Source of the DNA: Olavius sp. associated proteobacterium Delta 1
Lineage (GTDB): Bacteria; Desulfobacterota; Desulfobacteria; Desulfobacterales; JAFDCJ01
Reading direction: 5' to 3'
Assembly (NCBI GenBank): GCA_902749685.1
Contig: CACVKW010000506.1
Coordinates: 1-36,548, forward strand
DNA length: 36,548 bases
The position numbers were made by a program, and so were the translations under genes. Of the stretch, positions 8,165-16,436 are shown one piece after another. The first letter of the stretch is position 1. Every line of letters begins with the position of its first letter. The notes under the pieces are model-generated. The model was not told the DNA's origin and made no database searches. It saw only the letters and a list, made by a program, of their open reading frames with translations.

Positions 8165-9442
8165 CTAGGCCGGCCTGGCAAAGTCCCGCCCGGCATAAAC
8201 GCCTGCAGCTCCCAGCTCTTCTTCTATCTGCAGCAACCGGTTGTGTTTTGAGGTTCGTTCCCCCCGGATTGGCATACCGGTTTTTATCTGGCCGCTGTTT
8301 AACGCGACCACCAGATCCGAAATAATCGGGTCTTCGGTTTCGCCGGATCGTTCCGACACCTGAACGCCGTAATTATTGCGATAGGCAAATTCAGCTGCGT
8401 CCAGCGCTTCGGACAGGGTTCCGATCTGATTGACCTTGAACAGCATGGCATTGGCGGCACCTTTTTGCACACCCTCTCTGAGTCGATCCACATTGGTCAC
8501 AAACAAATCATCACCGACGATCTGCATATCAAGCTCCCGGGCGAGAGTGGCAAAGCCCTCAAAGTCTTCCTCATGCAGGGGATCTTCCATCGATACGATC
8601 GGATATGCTTCTGCGACCTTTTTGTAGAGTTCAATCAGGGCGTCACGGTCATATGCTTCGCCGTCCAGTTCATAAACATCGGATTTCTGGTTAAACCAGG
8701 AATTGGCGGCCAGGTCCATGGCATAAACGATATCATCGGCATAGCCCGCCTGATCGACCGCTTTGGACATAAACTCAAAAGGCTCCCAGATTCCCCGCAT
8801 GGGAGTGGCAAACCCGCCTTCGTCTCCGGTGTTGGTGCCGAGGATGCCGTATTTTTCGACTACCAGGTCCCGCAAAACCTCATTGATTTCGGTGGTCATC
8901 TCCAGCGCGTGCGCATAGGAGTTTGCCCCCACCGGCATGAAAATAAATTCCTGGATTTCAAGCTCGTTGGCGGTCAATTTTCCGCCATTGAGGCAGTTCA
9001 TCAGCGGAACCGGCAACACGTGGGCATTTGGATTTATATAGTGATACAATGAAACGCCGTTGACATTTGCAGCCGCCCGGGCGACAGCCAGAGAGACGCC
9101 CAAAATAGCGTTAGCCCCCAATTTACTTTTATTTGCGGTTCCATCCATGTCTATCATGGCCAAGTCGATTTTTCTCTGCTCGGTGACATCCCATCCGACC
9201 AGCTCGGGGCCGATAACATTGTTGACATTATCGACCGCCTTGAGAACACCAAGTCCCTGGTAGCGGCTCGGATCGCCGTCTAAGAGAACATGGGCCTCGT
9301 GACTGCCGGTTGAGCGTCCTGATGCAACGTCGGCTCGTCCAATTAACCGGCCATCAATCCAAACATCCGCCTGTACCGTTGGCCACCCTCTGCAGTCAAT
9401 AATTTCTCTGGCATGAATTTTAGTGATCGTAAGCAAAGACAT
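8165..9442 (-). CDS. Enolase paralogue with altered active-site histidines
   Basis: Enolase-family protein of 425 residues. Real enolases convert 2-phosphoglycerate to phosphoenolpyruvate. The metal ligands D243, E286 and D311, the general acid/base residues E208 and K336, plus E165 and K387, are all in place (GDEGGF, LFKVNQIGTL, GQIKTG). Two conserved histidines are not: the NGGxH histidine is Leu156, and the SHRSGETED histidine is Glu364 (SERSGETED). The opening DSRGNPTVE is also DCRGWPTVQ. These residues contact the substrate's phosphate and hydroxyl, so the substrate may differ. The ATG at 9442 has AGGAGAGG upstream; the frame extends to a TTG at 9481, which is less likely. It is adjacent to a glycerate 2-kinase. 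Confidence 0.88.
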   Translation of the reverse strand: MSLLTITKIHAREIIDCRGWPTVQADVWIDGRLIGRADVASGRSTGSHEAHVLLDGDPSRYQGLGVLKAVDNVNNVIGPELVGWDVTEQRKIDLAMIDMDGTANKSKLGANAILGVSLAVARAAANVNGVSLYHYINPNAHVLPVPLMNCLNGGKLTANELEIQEFIFMPVGANSYAHALEMTTEINEVLRDLVVEKYGILGTNTGDEGGFATPMRGIWEPFEFMSKAVDQAGYADDIVYAMDLAANSWFNQKSDVYELDGEAYDRDALIELYKKVAEAYPIVSMEDPLHEEDFEGFATLARELDMQIVGDDLFVTNVDRLREGVQKGAANAMLFKVNQIGTLSEALDAAEFAYRNNYGVQVSERSGETEDPIISDLVVALNSGQIKTGMPIRGERTSKHNRLLQIEEELGAAGVYAGRDFARPA

Positions 9443-9525
9443 AGTCAATTTCCTCTCCTTTAGTAGTTGAGCAAGAGTCACCCAATCAGCATTTAATTGA
9501 TGATTTTTCTTTGTCTGAATAATTA

Positions 9526-10284
9526 TTAGTTACCGACATAGCCAAGCTTGTTCGAAACCTCCTTTGAGGCAGCCAAAATCTCTTGAATGTTCTTCTTAAG
9601 CTGTTTGTCTGTGAGACGAAAATTCGGTCCGGAAATCGAGATGCTGGCGACAACACGTCCGCTGGCATCCCAAACCGGGGCGGTCACCGAAAAGGCGTCC
9701 GGTTCGCGTTCACCTCTACTGACCGCATATCCCTTCTTGCGAATAGCCTTGAGGTCTTTTTCAAGTTTTTTTGTATCTGTGATCGTAAGGGAGGTATATT
9801 TTTCCAGGCGTCCTTTACGAATGATCGCGTTACGTTTATCTGCCGGAAGATAGGCCAGCAAAACCTTGCCGGAAGCGCCGGCATGCAACGGATAGAAAGT
9901 GCCGACAGGTCCCACCTTGGCAATTTCGTGTAAACTCTCTACCCGGTCAACACATACCCGTCTGTCGCCTTCGATAACGTACAAAGCGATTTCTTCGCCG
10001 CATTTATCTCTGAGTTTCTCCATGATCGGCCGGGCTATGTTGACCAAATTATTCTGCCTGGCGCCCATGTTGGCCCACAATTGAATCCGGTAACCCAGTT
10101 GATATTTTCCCAGATTTTTCGTTCTGGTGACACAACCGTGTTTTTCGAGGGTCGAGAGAAGACGCGATACTGTACTTTTGGTGTAGCCGGTATATCGGCT
10201 GACTTCTCCAACACCAAGTATTTGTTTCTCGGTACTAAAACAGTTTAATACTGCTATCGCTTTTTCCACCGATTTATGAGTCAT
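9526..10284 (-). CDS. IclR-family transcriptional regulator
   Basis: DNA-binding regulator of 252 residues. A winged helix-turn-helix (about 1-65, with GVGEVSRYTGYTKSTVSRLLSTLEK) is followed by the IclR effector-binding domain (HAGASGKVLLAYLP, SRGEREPDAFSVTAPVWD, ASISISGP). Effectors of this family are usually small organic acids from the pathway controlled. The ATG at 10284 has GGAG eight bases upstream and is preferred to the TTG at 10317. It lies divergent from the ABC operon at 10776 and upstream of the enolase-like and kinase genes, so it could control either set. Twin operator-like sites lie in the shared gap. Confidence 0.9.
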   Translation of the reverse strand: MTHKSVEKAIAVLNCFSTEKQILGVGEVSRYTGYTKSTVSRLLSTLEKHGCVTRTKNLGKYQLGYRIQLWANMGARQNNLVNIARPIMEKLRDKCGEEIALYVIEGDRRVCVDRVESLHEIAKVGPVGTFYPLHAGASGKVLLAYLPADKRNAIIRKGRLEKYTSLTITDTKKLEKDLKAIRKKGYAVSRGEREPDAFSVTAPVWDASGRVVASISISGPNFRLTDKQLKKNIQEILAASKEVSNKLGYVGN

Positions 10285-10424
10285 TTGGAAACTCCGATCC
10301 AATTGAATGGTATGCAATTGACAAATCGGTTTCTTAAATTATCAGGAACTATCTAGAAGGCCGCGCAATGCCCGTTCTGGTTCTAAGAGCATCTTCAATC
10401 GATTTCACAAACCCAGTCAGATAG

Positions 10425-10459
10425 TTGCATAAAACGCAACGATCTTTCATAATACGCAA
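10425..10459. promoter_or_regulatory. Twin 15-bp operator-like sites next to iclR
   Basis: TTGCATAAAACGCAA (10425-10439) and TTTCATAATACGCAA (10445-10459) differ at few positions, and their starts are exactly 20 bp apart, about two helical turns. The first is a near-palindrome (TTGC...GCAA). The spacing suits side-by-side binding of a dimeric regulator such as the neighbouring IclR protein. This is inference from sequence only. Confidence 0.5.
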
Positions 10460-10539
10460 ATTAACTTTTTCGCCGATTCTTGTCAAGCATTTTATTCATA
10501 TCGGCTTAACATCCTGATATTAAATATTATTTTCTCACC

Positions 10540-10568
10540 TTGACATCAATTCTTTTTTAACATACAGT
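10540..10568 (+). promoter_or_regulatory. Candidate sigma-70 promoter for the ABC operon
   Basis: A consensus -35 box TTGACA (10540-10545) is followed after 17 bases by TACAGT (10563-10568), a fair -10 box. It points toward the ABC operon that begins at 10776. Confidence 0.5.
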
Positions 10569-10775
10569 CATTTTGCTTGACCGGGTTAGGATCCATATTA
10601 ATGATTATGACCCCATATCTAACTCGATGACATAATCTACAAGAAACTTCGTGCCCTGATTCCAACAAGAGAATACAAAAACCGCAAGCTGAACTGGCTT
10701 AACCTCGATTTCTGATTTAAAATTGGCACCCCATTCAAAATAAATTCTTAAATCTTGTGAAGGGAGGATGTAAAA

Positions 10776-11792
10776 ATGAAACATTTCAAAGGAAAATCAG
10801 CATCAATACTGGTAGGTGTTATCATTGTCCTGTTCTCGATCGGAGCGGAGGCAAAGGATTTATACGAAATTAAGTGTATTTTCCCGTATTGGACGGGTTT
10901 TGCCCCGACGTTCTTAGCCCGCGACCTTGGCTACTTTGAGGAGGAAGGCCTGAAGGTGGATATCGTGTTCGACGACGACCGCGGCAACGTTCTGCCGGCC
11001 ATGATGAGAGGGGATGTTGACTGCTCGGAGCGGACCATCGGCGAATACCTTACACGGCCGCGCACCGATGAGACTACCGGCACCGCTATCGGAACAATCG
11101 ATCTATCCCTCGGTGCGGATGCAGTCATCGCGGACGGATCAATAAAAACCGTCGCTGATCTCAAGGGCAAGGTATATGCCGGCGAACCCAACCACCCCGC
11201 CTACATGCTGATCCAGGTCGCTTTGAAGGAGGTCGGAGTGGCCTGGAAAGACGTCATCTATCGGCCGATCCAAACCGCCGACGGGATGGCCATCTTCGAG
11301 GATTCTTCCATTGCCGCGGTTGGGGGTTTTGAGCCGATGATCTCCCAGACGCTCAAGGCGACCAGTCGTAAGGGGGCACATATTCTCCTGCATTCCGGTG
11401 ATTACCCGGGCTTAATTGTCGACGTCATCGTGATTCGCACCGAACAGTTAAAGAAGCATCCGGACAAATATGCCGGATTTCTCAGAGGGATATATCGCGC
11501 CATCGACTATCTCAACCAAAACCCCGTCAAGGCTAAAGAGATGATGGCGCCGCACTACACCCTGACGCCCAAGGAATTCCAGGAATCACTCGATGTCGGC
11601 GTTGAATATACAAGCTACGAAAAAGCGGTCGAATTGTTTGGGACTCCCGGCCAACAGGGGAAAATTCATGAAGTCTTCGATACCCTCATGGATATCGCCC
11701 TGGAACATGACCTCAATGATGTTAAATTGTCGGCCGACAAATCCATCGACAACACACTCTTAAACGATCTATGGAAAGGCCATAAGCGATAG
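10776..11792 (+). CDS. NitT/TauT-type ABC transporter binding protein (NMT1/SsuA-like)
   Basis: Periplasmic solute-binding protein of 338 residues with a signal peptide of about 26 residues ending GAEA. It has the NMT1/SsuA-like fold start (FPYWTGFAPTFLARDLGYFEEEGLKVDIV), the domain-swap segment VADLKGKVYAG, and a long helical C-terminus (LKKHPDKYAGFLRGIYRAIDYLNQNPVKA). Families of this type bind nitrate, taurine, sulfonates, riboflavin or thiamine precursors; the ligand here cannot be read. GGGAGG precedes the ATG. It is the first gene of a three-gene operon with only two bases before the permease gene. Confidence 0.88.
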   Translation: MKHFKGKSASILVGVIIVLFSIGAEAKDLYEIKCIFPYWTGFAPTFLARDLGYFEEEGLKVDIVFDDDRGNVLPAMMRGDVDCSERTIGEYLTRPRTDETTGTAIGTIDLSLGADAVIADGSIKTVADLKGKVYAGEPNHPAYMLIQVALKEVGVAWKDVIYRPIQTADGMAIFEDSSIAAVGGFEPMISQTLKATSRKGAHILLHSGDYPGLIVDVIVIRTEQLKKHPDKYAGFLRGIYRAIDYLNQNPVKAKEMMAPHYTLTPKEFQESLDVGVEYTSYEKAVELFGTPGQQGKIHEVFDTLMDIALEHDLNDVKLSADKSIDNTLLNDLWKGHKR

Positions 11793-11794
11793 TT

Positions 11795-12610
11795 ATGAAC
11801 AATTCGAAAAGGTCCAAGGCGGCATCGTGGAAGATGTTGTTTGTGTTTCGGGGGCCCAAAAGCCCCAGGTTGGAAACAGGGCTGGCCATTGCCTCCTTCA
11901 TATCGCTTCTTGCGATTTGGTCGCTGATTACATACTTGGAGTTGCTCCCAAGACAGTACCTGGCCTCTCCTTTAGCAGTATTTAAAGCCCTATATCAGCT
12001 TTTCGTCAAATTTAATTTTATTCATGACGTCTGGATCAGCATTTATCGCGTGTGGGTCGCGTTTCTGGTCGCAGCGCTGATGGCAATACCGCTCGGGATC
12101 CTGATGAGCTGTTATCGCATCGTCAACGCTATCAACGAACCGGTTATTGATTTTATCCGATATTTGCCGGTGCCGGCACTTGTTCCCCTCACCATTCTCT
12201 GGCTGGGTGTCGGTGAGTTGTCGAAAATTACTTTGCTCTGGATGGGTACTTTCTTCCAACTGGTTTTGCTCATTGCAGACGATGCCCGGCGCGTGCCGCA
12301 CGAATATGTCGAGGTAGGTCTGACGGTGGGTGCCAAACCGCGCCAATTGTTAAAAGACATCATTCTGCCATCGATGCTGCCAAGTATGGTGGACAATCTG
12401 CGCATCACGCTCGGCTGGTGCTGGACGTATTTGATCGTTGCCGAGATTGTGGCAGCGGATTCGGGCATTGGCCATGTAATATGGTACATGCGGCGCTTTG
12501 TCAAAACCCCGGAAGTGCTGGGGGGGATACTGGTCATTGGCGTCATCGGTTTGCTGACTGATCAGGCGATTCGATTGCTGAGCCGTAAAGTGTTCACTTA
12601 CCTGCGTTGA
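11795..12610 (+). CDS. NitT/TauT-type ABC transporter permease (SsuC/TauC-like)
   Basis: Inner-membrane permease of 271 residues with about six membrane segments. The family loop that contacts the ATPase is EVGLTVGAKPRQLLKDIILPSMLPSMV near residue 170, an EAA-type motif with its conserved glycine. The tail GWCWTYLIVAEIVAADSGIGHVIW is typical of SsuC/TauC permeases. It starts two bases after the binding-protein stop codon, without a strong ribosome site of its own, so translation is probably coupled. Confidence 0.9.
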   Translation: MNNSKRSKAASWKMLFVFRGPKSPRLETGLAIASFISLLAIWSLITYLELLPRQYLASPLAVFKALYQLFVKFNFIHDVWISIYRVWVAFLVAALMAIPLGILMSCYRIVNAINEPVIDFIRYLPVPALVPLTILWLGVGELSKITLLWMGTFFQLVLLIADDARRVPHEYVEVGLTVGAKPRQLLKDIILPSMLPSMVDNLRITLGWCWTYLIVAEIVAADSGIGHVIWYMRRFVKTPEVLGGILVIGVIGLLTDQAIRLLSRKVFTYLR

Positions 12611-12618
12611 GGAAGACC

Positions 12619-13440
12619 ATGGCTGCCTATGATCACTTTCTGAAAATAGATTCCCTGACCAAGAGATTTGAGCAAAAGAATCGCGCTGAGATCATTACCG
12701 TAATTGACAACGTATCCATGGCCATTGACGAAGGTGAGTTTATTGTTTTTCTCGGACCGTCCGGCTGCGGAAAAACAACCTTGATGCGTATTGTCGGAGG
12801 GCTGGAGACCGCAACGTCGGGCTCGGTGGTTCTCGAAGGCGATTATGTAACGGGACCGGACCGCAAGAAAGGTATGGTATTTCAATCGTACTCATCCTTC
12901 CCCTGGTTAACGGTGCTGGATAACATTATGTTTGGGTTGAAGTACCGGTCGGACGTCAGCGAAAAAGAAAAAGATGAAATCGCCCGCCACTATCTCGACC
13001 TGGTCGGTCTGAAGGGCTTTGAAAGCTTTTATATCAACCGCATTTCAGGCGGTATGCAGCAACGCGTGGCCATTGCACGAACCTTCGCGGCGGGTCCGGA
13101 TATATTACTCATGGATGAACCCTTCGGCGCCCTGGATGCGCAGAATCGCGAGTTTTTGCAGGTACAGCTGCTGGATATTCGCCGGGCCGAAAGAAAAACA
13201 GTCATATTTGTCACCCACGATGTCGAAGAAGCGGTATTTCTGGCTGATCGCATTTTTGTTTTCTCGGCGCGTCCGGCGACAATCCTCGAGGAGGTAACCG
13301 TCGGTGACTATCTGCCCGGTGAGCGAAGTTTAGCAACCAAAGAAAATGACGAATTCTTCCGTCTGCGCAACCGCATCATGGCACTCACCCGCGAGCAGGC
13401 GCGGCGAACCGAAGAGATGATGGTGGCGGGTAAGACCTGA
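12619..13440 (+). CDS. NitT/TauT-type ABC transporter ATPase (SsuB/TauB-like)
   Basis: Cytoplasmic ATPase of 273 residues that powers the permease at 11795. It shows Walker [10 protein letters not shown], the Q-loop [11 protein letters not shown], the signature [13 protein letters not shown], Walker [13 protein letters not shown] and the switch histidine in [10 protein letters not shown], in order. The ATG at 12619 is preceded by GAGGAAG and follows the permease stop by eight bases; an in-frame TTG at 12607 is an unlikely start. The C-terminus ([11 protein letters not shown]) resembles SsuB/TauB ends. Confidence 0.92.
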   Translation: MAAYDHFLKIDSLTKRFEQKNRAEIITVIDNVSMAIDEGEFIVFLGPSGCGKTTLMRIVGGLETATSGSVVLEGDYVTGPDRKKGMVFQSYSSFPWLTVLDNIMFGLKYRSDVSEKEKDEIARHYLDLVGLKGFESFYINRISGGMQQRVAIARTFAAGPDILLMDEPFGALDAQNREFLQVQLLDIRRAERKTVIFVTHDVEEAVFLADRIFVFSARPATILEEVTVGDYLPGERSLATKENDEFFRLRNRIMALTREQARRTEEMMVAGKT

Positions 13441-13563
13441 TATTGAAGGTTTCAGGTTTCAGCAATGCCGCTGGCCTGGGGAGTTTACCCGCTGCTGGTG
13501 GGCGGCCAGTCTAATTGAAAAAGAGACTTTGGCAACGCTGGGTCTCATACAAATATAAAAAGC

Positions 13564-13598
13564 GAATATCGAATATCGAGTAATGAATATCGAATGTC
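13564..13598. repeat. Heptamer array of GAATATC type
   Basis: Five 7-bp units: GAATATC, GAATATC, GAGTAAT, GAATATC, GAATGTC. Confidence 0.7.
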
Positions 13599-13640
13599 GA
13601 AGGAATGTATTCTGCCCGTCGTGAGCTTCTGTGTCGAACG

Positions 13641-13722
13641 GTCTATTATAAAAAAGACAGAGCGCAGCGATTCTATCCTTCAAAATTCTGCGGTTCGATA
13701 TTCGATATTCTGCGGTTCGCTG
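13641..13722 (+). repeat. Composite intergenic repeat, copy B
   Basis: Reads TATTATAAAAAAGACAGAGCGCAGCGA, then a variable stretch, then ATTCTGCGGTTCGATATTCGATATTCTGCGGTTCGC. The complement of 30261-30338 (copy D) has the same parts in the same order with few differences, so these are two copies of one dispersed element of about 80 bp. Confidence 0.7.
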
Positions 13723-13749
13723 TTTAATCAAGATGAATAACATACTCCA

Positions 13750-13772
13750 AATATTCAATCTACATTATTCAA
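13750..13772. repeat. Heptamer array abutting an SDR stop codon
   Basis: AATATTC, AATCTAC and ATTATTC run into the stop codon (read leftward at 13775-13773) of the SDR gene, as at 3167-3195 beside its paralogue. Confidence 0.65.
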
Positions 13773-14543
13773 TTATTTCGAGCATCTACAGTTCCCGCCA
13801 TTGATGTGCAGCGTGCAGCCGTTATAGATGGGCCCGCCTTCTGCTGCCAAAAAGGCGACGGTTGCCGCCACCTCCTTGGGGTCTGCGACGCGGCCCAGCG
13901 GTATGTCCCGCGCATATATGGCTTTGACTTCTTCCCGCGATACATTCAGATCGTCGGCATCCACCTGCAGCTGAGGCGTGTCAATTATCCCGGGAGCGAT
14001 AATACTGACGGAAATATTCTCTGATTTTAATTCCGCTGCCAATGATTCTCCCAAAGCACTGATACCGGACTTTGACGCGCTGTACCCGGTGGCATTTTTC
14101 CATCCGAGGGTACCAAAAAAAGAGCTGATCAGAATAATTCTACCGGCACCGATTCGTCTCATCCCGGGCAATGCTGCATGAATACAGCTAATGTGCCCGG
14201 TGAGGTTGACATCAACCTGCTCCCACCATTGAGCGGGGTCCTGCTCCAAAAACGGCAACATTGTCATGCGGGCGGCATTGGCCACCAGGATTTCGATCGG
14301 CCCGAGTTGTTCCTCGACTTCTTTGACCATTGTCTTGACCTGGTCCACCTGTGCGATGTCGGCAATCACGGGGATGCCACCGGTTTCCCGAACGACGTCG
14401 TTAATCTTCGGGTGGGCAATACGTCCATTTACGGCTACTTTGCATCCGTCTTGAGCCAAACGTATAGCAGTCACCCGACCGATGCCCTGCCCGGCTCCGG
14501 TGACCAGTGCCACCTTGTCTTGAAGCCTACGACTATTTTCCAT
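13773..14543 (-). CDS. Short-chain dehydrogenase/reductase, paralogue 2
   Basis: Classical SDR of 256 residues, the same length as the protein at 3196-3966 and alike along its whole length (shared TGAGQGIGR, EILVANAA, MTM.PFLEQDP, IDTPQLQVDADD and a Cys-Ser-basic C-terminus). The catalytic Ser (ILISSFFG) and YSASK are intact. The first protein has VNDLD after the second strand; this one has VNGR, where an arginine replaces the acidic residue. That suggests a change of cofactor preference from NAD to NADP. AAAGGGG precedes the ATG. It is followed upstream by a second, shorter SDR and a CE4-type deacetylase in the same direction. Confidence 0.9.
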   Translation of the reverse strand: MENSRRLQDKVALVTGAGQGIGRVTAIRLAQDGCKVAVNGRIAHPKINDVVRETGGIPVIADIAQVDQVKTMVKEVEEQLGPIEILVANAARMTMLPFLEQDPAQWWEQVDVNLTGHISCIHAALPGMRRIGAGRIILISSFFGTLGWKNATGYSASKSGISALGESLAAELKSENISVSIIAPGIIDTPQLQVDADDLNVSREEVKAIYARDIPLGRVADPKEVAATVAFLAAEGGPIYNGCTLHINGGNCRCSK

Positions 14544-14570
14544 ATCTACACCCCTTTGTATCGTAAATCT

Positions 14571-14667
14571 TCTAATCCGGACAAGTCGGAATTGAAAATT
14601 GAAGATTGCAGATTGATCCGCCGCAGGCGGAGTGGATGTCGCTTCGCGCCGTCCTTTTTTTATAAAT
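14571..14667 (-). repeat. Composite intergenic repeat, copy C
   Basis: Read leftward it goes TTTATAAAAAAGGACGG, GCGAAGCGA, a small palindrome TCCGCC-gca-GGCGGA (14617-14631), the heptamers AATCTGC, AATCTTC and AATTTTC, and finally AATTCCGACTTGTCCGGATTAG. The two ends match copy A at 146-217. It fills the gap between two SDR genes. Confidence 0.65.
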
Positions 14668-14784
14668 GGAAAGGATTCCTTAAATATTCATTATTCAATC
14701 GAAAATATTCAATCGTTACAGGATAGCGAATAATCCCAATACAATTTACTAGCCACAAAATGCAGAATGATAATTTCTGAGCGC

Positions 14785-15405
14785 CTAGGCGGGGAAGAAC
14801 ACCTGACTGACATAATAGTCGCCGTCATTTACAAGGAATTTGACGGTCGATGCCACTCGATCAGGATTTAAAGGCAGCCGCGGTGCGAGACAATTGACTC
14901 TTACATTATGGGGCGCTACCTCGCAGCCGAAACTTTTGGCAAACGCGACAACGGTCCCCGAAGCAGCAGCAACATAGGTATATCCGGGTTCGGGCGGACT
15001 GAAATTTACCGATAATGTCACAACACTGCCGCAACCTTTTGTCACCATTGCCGGTACAACGGCCGCACAGGCATTGGCGGTTCCGCCAAGCCACACATCG
15101 ATCATCCGCTGCCATCGATCCGGTGCCATCGCGCCAATTGGCGCTTTCTCAAAATCTGCGGCGGCGGTAACCAGCAGATCAATCGACCCAAGATTTTCAG
15201 TCACCTGGTTTGCCGCCTCGATCACTGCGGCGCGCTCGGTAACATCAATACAAAGTGACAGGTCGGCTTCGGATTGCTTAAGATCAACACCAGCCACCCG
15301 CCAGCCGTCTGCCAGCATCCACCGAATCACCGCGCTGCCGATTGTACCGGCTGCACCGGTTACCAAAGCAACACGCGGCGCGTTGCTGTTTTTATCTATA
15401 GCCAT
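14785..15405 (-). CDS. Short SDR-fold protein lacking the catalytic lysine
   Basis: SDR-fold protein of 206 residues, some 40 shorter than usual. The nucleotide motif TGAAGTIG (16-23) is intact and VTAAADFEKAP stands in for the NAG motif. A serine is present in TLSVNF (132). The YxxxK motif is broken: tyrosines 142 and 144 are each followed four residues later by alanine (GYTYVAAASG). It may be a non-catalytic or differently acting SDR. The second ATG (15405) has GGAGG at proper spacing; the first (15411) is too close to it. It lies between the SDR at 13773 and the CE4 deacetylase. Confidence 0.75.
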   Translation of the reverse strand: MAIDKNSNAPRVALVTGAAGTIGSAVIRWMLADGWRVAGVDLKQSEADLSLCIDVTERAAVIEAANQVTENLGSIDLLVTAAADFEKAPIGAMAPDRWQRMIDVWLGGTANACAAVVPAMVTKGCGSVVTLSVNFSPPEPGYTYVAAASGTVVAFAKSFGCEVAPHNVRVNCLAPRLPLNPDRVASTVKFLVNDGDYYVSQVFFPA

Positions 15406-15449
15406 TTGCATTCCTCCACTTTTAAGTTTGCTTCAGGAATATCAGCATT

Positions 15450-16358
15450 CTATCCGACTTTCTCGAAAGGCAGCACCGAGATTTTATTGGAGTAGTAAGG
15501 CAGTTTGTCGATCCTGGGATTATAACTGCCGTCATCTATACACTGACGAACATGGCGGGCGATGTCTTCCATGCGGGCAAACCAGACATCGCCTTTGCTC
15601 TTCATGTACTCGATGAGTTCTACAACCTTGCGCCAGCGCGCCAGCCGACCGGTGGCAAATGGATGCCAGACACCGACCCAAAGTCCGCCAAACTCGTATT
15701 GGACGTCGAATTCTTCGCGGAACACGTCGATGCCTTTTGAGGCCGACTTGATGGGCATCATATAATCCAGATCCATGGACTGGACAAACTGCGGCCAGTC
15801 ATCCATGCCCCAGTGGGATGGCAGCTCGATTAATTCGCCCTGATCGGTCTTTAAGACATATGGAATATCATCACCCATTAACGAAGCATCATAGCGAAAG
15901 CCCTCCTCGATCAGCAGGTCGGCTGAATTATCCGAAAAATTGTAAAGCGGTGCCCGCCAACCTCGCGGTCGCTGGCCGGTAATGTTTTCAATAATCTTGA
16001 TACTGCGTCGCAGCCAATAATGTTCTTCTTCCCGACTGCTGTCCAGGGGATTTTCGTGAAGGTATCCGTGATGGGCGACTTCGTGACCGCCTTCAACCAT
16101 AGCTTTCACGGTATCAGGATAGTTTTCGATACACCAGGCCGGAACGAAAAATGTTTGCCGGATATCCAGTTGTTTGTATGTTTCGAGGATGCGGGGCACG
16201 CCGACCTCCGGTCCGTAGCGCAGCATCGACAGGCCTGAAACCCGGCTGATACCATCGCCCGGATGCTCCAGATGAATCAGGCTGTCCGAGTCCATATCAA
16301 AGGTGATTGCAGCTGCACACTTCGCTCCATTCGGCCACGGTACGGGATTTTTAATCAT
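15450..16358 (-). CDS. CE4/NodB-type polysaccharide deacetylase family hydrolase
   Basis: Metal-dependent amide hydrolase of 302 residues with no signal peptide, so probably cytoplasmic. The CE4 motifs are present: ITFDMDSD (catalytic and metal aspartates 21-25), HHGYLH (metal histidines 97 and 101) and RAPLYNFSDNSADLL. Cytoplasmic members of this family include allantoinase PuuE and cyclic imidases, which open small ring amides rather than cutting sugar polymers; the catabolic neighbourhood fits that better than cell-wall editing. GAGGAGG precedes the ATG. Which amide it hydrolyses cannot be told. Confidence 0.85.
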   Translation of the reverse strand: MIKNPVPWPNGAKCAAAITFDMDSDSLIHLEHPGDGISRVSGLSMLRYGPEVGVPRILETYKQLDIRQTFFVPAWCIENYPDTVKAMVEGGHEVAHHGYLHENPLDSSREEEHYWLRRSIKIIENITGQRPRGWRAPLYNFSDNSADLLIEEGFRYDASLMGDDIPYVLKTDQGELIELPSHWGMDDWPQFVQSMDLDYMMPIKSASKGIDVFREEFDVQYEFGGLWVGVWHPFATGRLARWRKVVELIEYMKSKGDVWFARMEDIARHVRQCIDDGSYNPRIDKLPYYSNKISVLPFEKVG

Positions 16359-16397
16359 ACTTAACCTCCTCTTAGATCTTTAAAAGTTATTTCTTCA

Positions 16398-16432
16398 AAT
16401 ATTCAATTTACAATCTTCAAGCTTCAATTCTC
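16398..16432. repeat. Heptamer array next to the DMT remnant
   Basis: Five units AATATTC, AATTTAC, AATCTTC, AAGCTTC and AATTCTC end four bases before the stop codon of the DMT remnant. Confidence 0.7.
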
Positions 16433-16436
16433 ACCC

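Larger units (their letters stand above)
10285..10775. other. Divergent intergenic region between iclR and the ABC operon
   Basis: About 490 AT-rich bases with no gene visible. They hold the twin operator-like sites, a candidate rightward promoter at 10540-10568, and a leader of about 200 bases before the binding-protein gene. No riboswitch fold was recognised. Confidence 0.6.
13441..13772. other. Repeat-filled gap between convergent genes
   Basis: About 330 bases without a gene. They contain a TTTCAGGTTTCAG tract (13450-13462), an imperfect GC-rich palindrome with CTGGCC/GGCCAG ends (13471-13509), a heptamer array (13564-13598), composite repeat copy B (13641-13722) and a second heptamer array abutting the SDR stop codon (13750-13772). 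Confidence 0.6.

Noticed and set aside
8465..9052. Rightward open frame (195 codons) over the enolase-like gene
   Set aside because: Antisense shadow of a conserved gene with no ribosome site or recognisable motif.
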